This document shows positions 1 through 5,191 of a stretch of 6,892 nucleotides of DNA, in pieces. The DNA comes from an uncultured Rickettsiales bacterium. Its GTDB lineage: Bacteria > Pseudomonadota > Alphaproteobacteria > Rs-D84. The notes under the pieces are model-generated. The model did not search any database. It worked only from the letters and a program-made list of their open reading frames with translations, and was not told the DNA's origin. A program made the translations under genes and the position numbers. Each line of letters opens with the position of its first letter. Position 1 is the first letter of the stretch. The stretch lies in contig URSJ01000022.1 in assembly GCA_900550495.1 (NCBI GenBank), positions 1 to 6,892 of the forward strand, read 5' to 3'.

Positions 1-719
1 TCACATTGGATACAGAAACCACGGTATACGCATTCCGTGGTGGTGATGGTATGCCGGGGACGGTGAACAAATCGGGTTCGTATTACGGGTCATTTGGCGG
101 TGGTGCGTCTGGTGCGGACAGTATCGTGGTTGTTGGCGACCGCGTGTTCCGCGCACGGGGTGCAAATGGCCAGAGTTGCTATCGTGGCCCGGATACGTAT
201 CCGTTGTGTCAAAATGTCATAAGCACTTCGACAGGAACGTCAATGGGCACGGGTGCGGGATACCAAGAAACAAACACGCCACGCAATCTGCGTGTATGTA
301 TTTTGAACGGTTCGTATGGCAGTGCGGATAAATATTATTGGAATCTGGGCGGCGGTGGTGGCGGTGCGCCAAATGGCACGGGCGGCACCACGTGGCAGTC
401 TAATAGGGGCTGTCCGTCGGACACGGTTGTTAGCGCGGGTGCGGATGCGACGAACGCTGGCGGGGGTGATGGTGGTGGCGTGACAGACGCGTATTACAAG
501 CCGGGTGACACAACGCCGAAAAATGCCGCCGGTGGTCGCGGCGGCGCAAATGTGACATTCCAATGCGGGGGCCAGACAATTACCATCTATGGTGGTGGTG
601 GCGGTGGCGCATGTATCGGTGGTTATTATGGCGCAGGCGTGGCAGTTCCTGGTGGCGATGGTGGCAGTGGTTCCACCAATACATCAACAAACAGTTTTAT
701 CAGAATTTACAAGATGTAG
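1..719 (+). CDS. Glycine-rich protein, 5'-truncated (C-terminal ~239 residues)
   Basis: The reading frame is open from the window edge (first whole codon at 3) to a TAG stop at 717-719. A TTG at 6 could serve as a start, but no ribosome-binding site can be seen, so I treat the gene as cut at its 5' end. The protein is dominated by glycine, with Gly runs encoded around 348-365, 459-479 and 591-608, interspersed with Asn, Thr, Ser, Tyr and a few Cys. It ends in a short hydrophobic strand, SFIRIYKM. Low-complexity Gly-rich C-termini that end in a beta strand of this kind occur in tail-fibre-like, pilin-like and other secreted or surface proteins, so extracellular exposure is an inference. The N-terminal domain that would define the family lies outside the window. 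The repeat region starts 10 bp after the stop and no intrinsic terminator is obvious. Confidence 0.7.
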   Translation, partial: TLDTETTVYAFRGGDGMPGTVNKSGSYYGSFGGGASGADSIVVVGDRVFRARGANGQSCYRGPDTYPLCQNVISTSTGTSMGTGAGYQETNTPRNLRVCILNGSYGSADKYYWNLGGGGGGAPNGTGGTTWQSNRGCPSDTVVSAGADATNAGGGDGGGVTDAYYKPGDTTPKNAAGGRGGANVTFQCGGQTITIYGGGGGGACIGGYYGAGVAVPGGDGGSGSTNTSTNSFIRIYKM

Positions 720-729
720 AGATGTAAAA

Positions 730-761
730 AGTGAGTAAGTGACAGAGTGATACAGTGATAT
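730..761 (+). repeat. Four tandem 8-bp iteron-like units (copy A end)
   Basis: Four consecutive octamers follow one consensus, AGTGANAN: AGTGAGTA, AGTGACAG, AGTGATAC, AGTGATAT. The same four-unit block ends the inverted copy at 1471-1502. Such periodic blocks at element ends can be protein-binding sites. That role is inference only. Confidence 0.7.
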
Positions 762-961
762 AGTTTTAGAATAGAAAACTATTCATGTGTCGCCTGCGGA
801 CTGCGTCCTTGCCGCATCCTGCGCTTCGCTTGGATTCATTCCTGCGTAGGCAGGGATAGGGACCGTGCAGTGCGAGCGAACGCGAGCCGTGTCCGAGCAA
901 TTGCGGATTTTATTATTGGTGACTAATCACTCAATTGTGACGTGCCAAGGGAACACAATGG
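730..961 (+). repeat. Long inverted repeat, copy A
   Basis: This copy aligns with the reverse complement of 1312-1502. By hand, the outer parts (730-818 against 1502-1414) match at about 80 of 89 positions and the inner parts (866-961 against 1407-1312) at about 81 of 96. Most differences are transitions. Copy A has about 41 extra bases around 819-865, including a hairpin at 838-857 (ATTCCTGC, loop, GCAGGGAT). A third partial copy at 6698-6748 shares that hairpin and the following 21-bp motif (868-888 here), so copy B more likely lost the segment than A gained it. The outer end lies 10 bp after the stop of the glycine-rich gene. Confidence 0.85.
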
Positions 962-1119
962 ATACCGGCCAGGCACCACCCACGAAATTTATTAATTTCG
1001 TGGGGCCCGGACGCCGGTATGACGGTGGTGTGTGGTTTGGGTGCTAATTTTTACGTATATTGTGCAACAATGAGCAAAAGTAATTTCTTAGTCCCTATTC
1101 CTGCCTGCGCAGGAATGAC
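835..1119. mobile_element. Putative MITE-like element, long copy (27-bp terminal inverted repeats)
   Basis: The left end (835-861) and right end (1093-1119) are inverted repeats that match at 24 of 27 positions. Each end is itself a hairpin: 838-845 with 850-857, and 1097-1104 with 1109-1116. A second copy with the same order lies at 6695-6867: left end, then the motif starting CAGTGCGAGCGAACG, then a block starting TATTGTGCAAC, then the right end. This copy is longer (285 against 173 bp) and contains the compound palindrome at 962-1020. No transposase gene is present, so if it moved, an enzyme from elsewhere acted on it. The structure is seen directly; mobility is inferred. Confidence 0.5.
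962..1020. repeat. Compound palindrome with two nested stems
   Basis: An outer stem pairs ATACCGGC (962-969) with GCCGGTAT (1013-1020). An inner perfect 11-bp stem pairs CCCACGAAATT (979-989) with AATTTCGTGGG (994-1004) around the loop TATT. The context ATGG-palindrome-ATGAC matches the usual frame of dispersed alphaproteobacterial intergenic palindromes. It starts exactly where inverted copies A and B stop matching. Confidence 0.75.
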
Positions 1120-1121
1120 AA
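1058..1121 (+). repeat. 64-bp dispersed repeat, copy 1 (right end of the MITE-like element)
   Basis: This 64-bp stretch matches 6806-6869 at about 57 of 64 positions with no gap. Its second half is the hairpin ATTCCTGC-CTGC-GCAGGAAT (1097-1116), flanked by CCCT and GAC. Weaker similarity extends about 20 bases further upstream in both copies. Confidence 0.85.
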
Positions 1122-1150
1122 TAAGCACGCACTGTGTGTGACATTATTAC

Positions 1151-1180
1151 CTGGATCCTGGGGTCAAGCCCCAGGATGAC
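1151..1180. repeat. REP-like palindrome (TGGATCC...GGATGAC type)
   Basis: A perfect 9-bp stem pairs ATCCTGGGG (1155-1163) with CCCCAGGAT (1169-1177) around the loop TCAAG. It sits in the frame CTGG...GAC. This form is a common dispersed intergenic palindrome in alphaproteobacteria. It is not followed by a T run, so it is not a typical intrinsic terminator. Confidence 0.75.
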
Positions 1181-1287
1181 AAAGGCGGTAGTCCGTTTTT
1201 TATTTTATGAACATTGGTCACATTTATGTCGCGGACTTTCATTTGAACAATGTTTGTAAAAATTGTTATCCAAGCAAAAAAATACTC

Positions 1288-1312
1288 GTCACCCCGACGA
1301 AGGTCGGGGGCC
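1288..1312. repeat. REP-like palindrome (CCCCGAC...GTCGGGG)
   Basis: A 7-bp stem pairs 1292-1298 with 1303-1309 around the loop GAAG. Read on the minus strand, it begins directly after the AATGG that ends inverted copy B. This is the same junction at which copy A continues into a different palindrome (962-1020). Confidence 0.7.
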
Positions 1313-1502
1313 ATTGCGTTCCCTTGGCATGTCACAATTGGGCAATTAGTCCCCAATGATAAAATCCACGATTGTTTGGATATGGCTCGTGTTCGTTCGC
1401 ACTGCATAGCCCCGATGCGACAAGGACGCAGTCCGCAGACGATACGGGAATAGTTCTCTATTCTTAAACTATATCACTTTATCACTCTATCACTTACTCA
1501 CT
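1312..1502 (-). repeat. Long inverted repeat, copy B
   Basis: This is the reverse-oriented partner of 730-961, about 190 bp long, shorter than copy A because it lacks the hairpin segment. Read on the minus strand, it begins with four AGTGANAN octamers (1502-1471), continues through GTCTGCGGACTGCGTCC and a variant of the 21-bp motif (1404-1384), and ends at AATGG. Its outer end abuts the A tract of the terminator at 1503-1525, so the pair of repeats fills the space between two convergent genes. Open frames inside it look non-coding, because differences from copy A are mostly amino-acid changing. Confidence 0.85.
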
Positions 1503-1530
1503 AAAAAAAACGGGGCTATGCCCCGCTTTT
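1503..1530 (-). terminator. Intrinsic terminator of the DsbA-like gene
   Basis: A 6-bp GC stem pairs CGGGGC (1511-1516) with GCCCCG (1520-1525) around a 3-nt loop. On the minus strand it is followed by eight U residues (1510-1503). A T-rich run on the other side (1527-1538) could let it also stop plus-strand transcription arriving from the repeat region. It lies immediately after the stop codon of the minus-strand gene. Confidence 0.85.
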
Positions 1531-2355
1531 TTATTTTTCCAATGCCCGGATAATCTGGTCATATGGAATTGCACCAGGGAATGATTGTTCCTGGATAATC
1601 AAGAACGGTGTGCCGCTGATTTCAAACTGTTGTGCCAAATCACGAACGTTTGCCATTTCACGGGCAACAACCTCGCCATTCATGTCTTTCTTTAACTGTG
1701 TTGTGTCCAGACCTGCCTCTTCGGCCATTTTCAACACGTTCTTTTCAACCTTGTCGGCGATTTTAGACTGGTCTTTCAAATCGTCCTGGGTATAGAATTC
1801 ACGTGTCATCATCATGTCAACCAATTTCGCAGCCTTTTCTGGGCTCTGCAATTTTGCAGCAATCGCGGCCTTGGCTGGGGCATCAGATAATGCGCCATGG
1901 ATAGAGAAGTTTTTAACAACAACGCGGACGTCATTGCGGGCCTTTAATACACGGTCCAGTTCACCGTGAACGCGACGGCAGTATGGGCAACTGAAATCTG
2001 TCCAAACATAAATCGTCTTTTTCGCATCTTGGGCACCCAAAACCGGGGCGTCTGCAATCATTGTGTCGGCGTGATTGCGAACGAATGTGCGAACTGCCTT
2101 GTTCTTTTCAGCGTTCATCTGTTCCTGGGCACCGTTGGCCATCTGTTGGATAATCAGCGGATTGACCGATGTCAGGTAATATGGAACATACAAGCGGCAA
2201 ACGCTGCCTGCGATTAAGATGATGGCAAAAACAGTCGTTACTTTCTTTGCCAGTTTTACGCCAGCACTGGAATCATCGCCGATACGGGCCAACAACATGC
2301 CGCCAAACATATACAGCGCAATACCCAGAACCAGAACCAAGATTGTCCAAGTCAT
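1531..2355 (-). CDS. Membrane-anchored DsbA-family thiol:disulfide oxidoreductase
   Basis: The 274-residue protein carries a DsbA-type thioredoxin domain from about residue 100 to the end. The active site is CPYC at 123-126, preceded by the strand TIYVWTDFS, and the cis-proline loop is GTP at 248-250, followed by FLII. Two hydrophobic segments precede the domain (about 3-23 and 38-60). The Lys/Arg-rich linker between them (R24, K34, K37, K38) suggests a cytoplasmic loop, so the catalytic domain would be periplasmic. Soluble DsbA has a cleaved signal instead, so this resembles anchored DsbA/BdbD-like or DsbG/ScsC-like proteins. Whether it oxidises or isomerises thiols cannot be decided, and no DsbB or DsbD partner is in the window. 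The ATG is supported by AGGAG seven bases upstream. recO ends 78 bp upstream without a hairpin terminator, so read-through from recO is possible. Confidence 0.88.
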   Translation of the reverse strand: MTWTILVLVLGIALYMFGGMLLARIGDDSSAGVKLAKKVTTVFAIILIAGSVCRLYVPYYLTSVNPLIIQQMANGAQEQMNAEKNKAVRTFVRNHADTMIADAPVLGAQDAKKTIYVWTDFSCPYCRRVHGELDRVLKARNDVRVVVKNFSIHGALSDAPAKAAIAAKLQSPEKAAKLVDMMMTREFYTQDDLKDQSKIADKVEKNVLKMAEEAGLDTTQLKKDMNGEVVAREMANVRDLAQQFEISGTPFLIIQEQSFPGAIPYDQIIRALEK

Positions 2356-2385
2356 GTTTTTTCTCCTTTTGTATTGAACATGAAT

Positions 2386-2414
2386 ACCATAGAAAAAATT
2401 TATTAAATTCGCAA
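2386..2414 (-). promoter_or_regulatory. Possible promoter of the DsbA-like gene
   Basis: On the minus strand a TTGCGA box (2414-2409) and a TATGGT box (2391-2386) are 17 bases apart, about 30 bases before the ATG. Each box matches the sigma-70 consensus at four of six positions, so this is only a candidate. Confidence 0.3.
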
Positions 2415-2433
2415 GGAATAAATATGTATTTTT

Positions 2434-3096
2434 TTATGCGTCGGTGTGCCCGCCCAGACGTCGCCGTGATGGCGGTAATGTTGCCCCCTGGTCAGTGCAA
2501 ACCGCATCAAGAAAGCGCACCGTTACGTCCAGGGTCAGCGGTAATTTATACAGTCTGTCAATATACGGCGTGGCGCAATTGCTGCATACGGCACGGCCTG
2601 TGCGCGGCGACAGGTAATTCAGATTTGTTCGCACCCCGCATCCCGAACAGTGCGACAAATCTAATGCATAACCTAAATCACGTAACAGCGCAATCTCCCA
2701 ATTCAAATACGCGGCTTTTGCGTCAGGGGCGGCCAGATTGTCCAGTAAATTTATTGTTTCGTCATACAGAGAGGAATACGCTTCGCGTTCTGGTAATAAA
2801 GTCGCAACCAGGTCAAATGCGCTGTTCAATAATGCCAGGCGCACCCCAGACATCATAATCGGTGCAGCCATATTGCGTGATGATTCCCAATGAAATGTGC
2901 CCAGTTGTGATGCCAGTCGCGCATTCCACGATACAGCCCCGATTTGCCCAACCAAGGGGCGATTCGTGCGTGCAACCGCCGCCCCGCGCAAAACGCCGCA
3001 CATCACGCCAAAATCACGCGTAAATATGCGTGCAACCGAATCGCGTTCCCCCATTGGGCGCATGCTAATTAAAATTCCGACGGATTCCAGTTTCAT
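2434..3096 (-). CDS. recO: DNA repair protein RecO
   Basis: RecO works in the RecF pathway: it helps displace SSB, anneals single strands and, with RecR, loads RecA at gaps. The 220 residues show the family plan. There is an N-terminal OB-fold with GILISMRPMGERDSVARIFT (8-27) and GVLRGAA (34-40), then a helical middle. Next come four cysteines in two pairs (C150/C153 and C171/C174) flanking YLSPRTGRAV, the zinc-finger region of many RecO proteins. The length is close to the usual 220-250 residues. The start at 3096 places ATG six bases after a perfect TATAAT on the minus strand and no Shine-Dalgarno is seen, so the message may be leaderless. The gene follows the terminator of the channel operon and precedes the DsbA-like gene by 78 bp. 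Confidence 0.93.
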   Translation of the reverse strand: MKLESVGILISMRPMGERDSVARIFTRDFGVMCGVLRGAAVARTNRPLVGQIGAVSWNARLASQLGTFHWESSRNMAAPIMMSGVRLALLNSAFDLVATLLPEREAYSSLYDETINLLDNLAAPDAKAAYLNWEIALLRDLGYALDLSHCSGCGVRTNLNYLSPRTGRAVCSNCATPYIDRLYKLPLTLDVTVRFLDAVCTDQGATLPPSRRRLGGHTDA

Positions 3097-3103
3097 GACT
3101 TGA

Positions 3104-3129
3104 ATTATAATCCCGTGAAATATTTTTCA
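3104..3129 (-). promoter_or_regulatory. Candidate recO promoter, giving a leaderless or near-leaderless mRNA
   Basis: A perfect TATAAT (3109-3104, minus strand) lies seven bases before the recO ATG. Upstream is TTGAAA at a spacing of 15, or TTTTGA at about 17. Transcription would start at or within a few bases of the ATG, and no Shine-Dalgarno is visible in the gap. Confidence 0.5.
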
Positions 3130-3135
3130 AAATAA

Positions 3136-3159
3136 AAAAACGCCACGTTGGGCGTTTTT
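3136..3159 (-). terminator. Intrinsic terminator after the OmpA-domain gene
   Basis: The stem AACGCC (3139-3144) pairs with GGCGTT (3151-3156), extended by A-T pairs to 3136 and 3159, around a 6-nt loop. On the minus strand a U run follows (3140-3134). It lies directly after the TAA of the OmpA-domain gene and separates the channel operon from recO. Confidence 0.8.
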
Positions 3160-3161
3160 GT

Positions 3162-4274
3162 TTAACGATTCGTCAATTGCAATTCAATGCGGCGATTCTT
3201 TTGCAGGCTGGCCGCATCATTGCCCAGTTCCACTGGGTGCATATCGCCAAATCCGCTGGGAACCAAGCGGCGTTTTGATACGCCATCGTGTGCCAATTCG
3301 TTTGCAACAGCCGTTGCACGCAACAGTGATAATTCTGTATTGTTTTTGTATCCACGTGTGCCAGGAACAACGGGCTTTTTGTCTGTGTGACCATCGACGC
3401 GAATAATCCAATTAACGTCAGAAGGAATTTTGTTTTCTAAATCTTTTATCACGTTCGCAATCAGTCGCAGTTGATTTTTCCCCTCTGGCGAAAGAGTGTA
3501 TGAACCGCTGCTGAATAAAATATCACTGGACACGATAAAGCGGTCGCCATCTGGTTGCACTGTTGTGCGGTCGCCCAGTGCATCTTTTATCGCGCGGTAA
3601 AACGCCGATTGATATTGTGAAACTTTGTTCAATTCGGCGACTTTGTCCGCCAAGGCCTTGTTCAAGCGTGCCGACATTTCAACATACTGGATTTCCTGGG
3701 CGTGCGACTTTTCCTCGGCAGCATCCAGAGCCGATTGCAGTTTCGCCAGCTGATTCGACAATTCTGCACGTTGGGCGTCCATCTGGGTTTGCAAATCACG
3801 CCGTTGTTGTTCTAATTCGGCGGTTTTTGCCTTGTCCAGTTTGGCCTGGCTTAATTGCTGGGATAATTCGGCAACACGCGCCGATAAATCGGTTCCTTGG
3901 GATTGCAATTGGGCGACCTTGGCCTCGTAATCGGCAATCAGTTCGTTCATACTGGTATCAACTGCTGCCAATTCAGATGTCAATTTCGTGTTGTTTGATT
4001 CCAGATTTTCCAATTGCGCCCGCGCCAATACCAACAGACGCTTGGCCTCTTGCTCGTCCGCGGTCATTTGTTGGATTTGTTGCGCCTGGTCGGCGTTCGC
4101 CTGTTTCAAATCGGCAACTGTTTTGGCACCGGTCTTGGTGTTAAATACACTGGTCGTGGTCCACAGGAATACAAACACAATCAGCAAAAATATCAATATG
4201 ATAACCAGGTTCGAAAACAGGTCAACGAATCCTGGCCATGTATTTGTTCTGTCGCGAAAACGAATATTTAGCAT
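3162..4274 (-). CDS. OmpA-domain (MotB-like) peptidoglycan-binding protein with one membrane segment and a long coiled coil
   Basis: The 370-residue product has the layout of the stator partner of a MotA/TolQ-type channel. A short cytoplasmic N-terminus leads into NTWPGFVDLFSN and a single membrane helix at about 20-40. Asp18 at the mouth of the helix is the likely proton-carrying residue (equivalent to Asp32 of E. coli MotB). A Gln/Ala/Leu-rich coiled coil spans about 50-215. The OmpA/MotB domain covers about 240-370, with RVDGHTD (292-298), LSLLRA ending at 320 and NRRIEL (360-365); D298 and R319 fit the peptidoglycan-contact positions. I chose the ATG at 4274, preceded by GAGG ten bases upstream. 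The longer in-frame ATG at 4433 would overlap the upstream gene by 125 bases and adds unlikely sequence. The gene follows the channel gene by 34 bases in one operon and ends at a terminator. The substrate or process it drives is unknown. Confidence 0.9.
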   Translation of the reverse strand: MLNIRFRDRTNTWPGFVDLFSNLVIILIFLLIVFVFLWTTTSVFNTKTGAKTVADLKQANADQAQQIQQMTADEQEAKRLLVLARAQLENLESNNTKLTSELAAVDTSMNELIADYEAKVAQLQSQGTDLSARVAELSQQLSQAKLDKAKTAELEQQRRDLQTQMDAQRAELSNQLAKLQSALDAAEEKSHAQEIQYVEMSARLNKALADKVAELNKVSQYQSAFYRAIKDALGDRTTVQPDGDRFIVSSDILFSSGSYTLSPEGKNQLRLIANVIKDLENKIPSDVNWIIRVDGHTDKKPVVPGTRGYKNNTELSLLRATAVANELAHDGVSKRRLVPSGFGDMHPVELGNDAASLQKNRRIELQLTNR

Positions 4275-4308
4275 GATTTCTTTTCCTCTCTCTCGGTATG
4301 TCCTGGGC

Positions 4309-5013
4309 TTATTTATTGTCCAATTCACAATCCGGGGCGTTTGCCACATGGGTGTGTGCCGCCAGATAATCTTCCAGTTCACGGAATATCGCATTCTGGG
4401 CCAATTGCACTTGGAGTCCCAAGAACCCGACAATCAAACTGCCCCCCAGGCCCATCATCGAACTGGTAAAGGCGGTTGCCATACCAGCCAACGGTTTTGC
4501 CAGACCCGTCTGCATTGCGGTCAAAACCGCATCGTCGGCAAAATTCAGTCCGCCAATCAAATTGGCAAAACCACCAACGGTCATAATCAGACCCCAAAAT
4601 GTTCCCAACAATCCTAAAAATACCAATGTATTACCAATATATCGGATAGATTCACGGGCATCTTCGAATCGTAACTGTATTAAATCCAGCATATCGTGCA
4701 GTGACGATGCCGAAATCCGCGTCGGTCGTGACCGCAACAACAATGCCACCGGTCGCAACAGCATCGGGGGCAGGGCACCCGTGCGCCGACCCATTAAATA
4801 CCCGCGCAACCAGCGATATTCGGGCAGCAATCTGAACATATGGACAAATGTCAGCCCGATTCCAAACAGCGCGGTGCCAATAATTACACCGTTCAGATAT
4901 ATATTTGCGACCGCAATCTGCATAAACCGGTCATAGAACAAAATCAGTCCCACTGCCAATAACGCGGTCATCAACGCCATACGATTCAATGTTCTGTGAA
5001 ACTGGTTTGTCAT
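4309..5013 (-). CDS. MotA/TolQ/ExbB-family proton channel protein
   Basis: This 234-residue inner-membrane protein has four likely membrane segments (about 12-27, 40-60, 126-150 and 178-202) with a cytoplasmic stretch at 61-125. Family signatures are NTLVFLGLLGTFWGL (128-142) and, near the last helices, AKPLAGMATAFTSSMMGLGG (172-191). These are the regions that form the proton path in MotA, TolQ and ExbB. The C-terminal QLAQNAIFRELEDYL motif resembles the version I know from alphaproteobacterial homologues paired with OmpA-domain proteins rather than from TolQ of the Tol-Pal system. No tolR, tolA, tolB or pal gene follows and no flagellar gene is nearby, so flagellar stator, Tol or TonB service is not supported. 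It probably forms a complex with the OmpA-domain protein encoded 34 bases downstream. The start has only a weak AGAGAG upstream but a good promoter. Confidence 0.88.
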   Translation of the reverse strand: MTNQFHRTLNRMALMTALLAVGLILFYDRFMQIAVANIYLNGVIIGTALFGIGLTFVHMFRLLPEYRWLRGYLMGRRTGALPPMLLRPVALLLRSRPTRISASSLHDMLDLIQLRFEDARESIRYIGNTLVFLGLLGTFWGLIMTVGGFANLIGGLNFADDAVLTAMQTGLAKPLAGMATAFTSSMMGLGGSLIVGFLGLQVQLAQNAIFRELEDYLAAHTHVANAPDCELDNK

Positions 5014-5038
5014 ATAATCTCTCTTGCTATTCAGATTA

Positions 5039-5068
5039 ATAATAGTAAATTTTATAAAATCGTGTCAA
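5039..5068 (-). promoter_or_regulatory. Promoter of the channel/OmpA operon
   Basis: On the minus strand a perfect TTGACA (5068-5063) is followed, after 18 bases, by TATTAT (5044-5039). The predicted start of transcription is about 18-20 bases before the ATG at 5013. The inverted repeat ATAATCTCT (5014-5022) / AGAGATTAT (5070-5078) brackets the promoter. Confidence 0.6.
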
Positions 5069-5105
5069 TAGAGATTATTCAGATAAAAACGAGTGGAAAA
5101 ATTAC

Positions 5106-5133
5106 TTGATTTTATTAAAAAAATCGGCATAAT
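5106..5133 (+). promoter_or_regulatory. Promoter of the rpsF-rpsR operon
   Basis: TTGATT (5106-5111) and CATAAT (5128-5133) are 16 bases apart, each one or two bases off the sigma-70 consensus. Transcription would start near 5140, leaving a leader of about 50 nt that contains the hairpin at 5146-5166. The promoter is back-to-back with that of the channel operon. Confidence 0.55.
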
Positions 5134-5145
5134 TGGCGATGTCCT

Positions 5146-5166
5146 GCTGGCACATGGGGTGTCGGC
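5146..5166 (+). promoter_or_regulatory. Leader stem-loop upstream of rpsF, possible S6:S18 autoregulation site
   Basis: GCTGGCAC (5146-5153) pairs with GTGTCGGC (5159-5166) through eight pairs, two of them G-U, around a 5-nt loop. It ends 12 bases before the Shine-Dalgarno AGGA (5179-5182). In many bacteria the bS6-bS18 dimer represses its own mRNA through a leader structure at this place. I cannot confirm the conserved CCG bulge, so the function is tentative. Confidence 0.4.
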
Positions 5167-5191
5167 TGATTAAACCATAGGAAAAATATAA

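Noticed and set aside
865..1047. Small ORF starting MQCERTRA, with a similar ORF on the opposite strand at 1147-1407
   Set aside because: Both lie inside the inverted repeats, which explains their similarity. Most differences between the copies change the amino acid, and the third copy at 6728 runs into a stop soon after the shared motif, so coding is unlikely.
962..1310. CRISPR array
   Set aside because: The palindromes differ in sequence, are unevenly spaced and show no repeated spacer-length units or cas genes.
730..1502. Insertion sequence with a transposase
   Set aside because: No frame between the inverted repeats is long enough or resembles a transposase; at most it is a non-autonomous or decayed element.
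2247..2858. Plus-strand ORF across the DsbA-like/recO junction
   Set aside because: It overlaps two well-supported minus-strand genes and shows no family features.
4275..4433. N-terminal extension of the OmpA-domain protein to an ATG at 4433
   Set aside because: It would overlap the upstream channel gene by 125 bases, its residues look like an out-of-frame translation, and the ATG at 4274 has a ribosome-binding site and begins a typical MotB-like N-terminus.
3162..5013. Zorya-type defence system
   Set aside because: Only a ZorA/ZorB-like pair is present. The following genes are recO and a DsbA-like gene, with a terminator in between; no helicase, nuclease or ZorC-like gene is seen.
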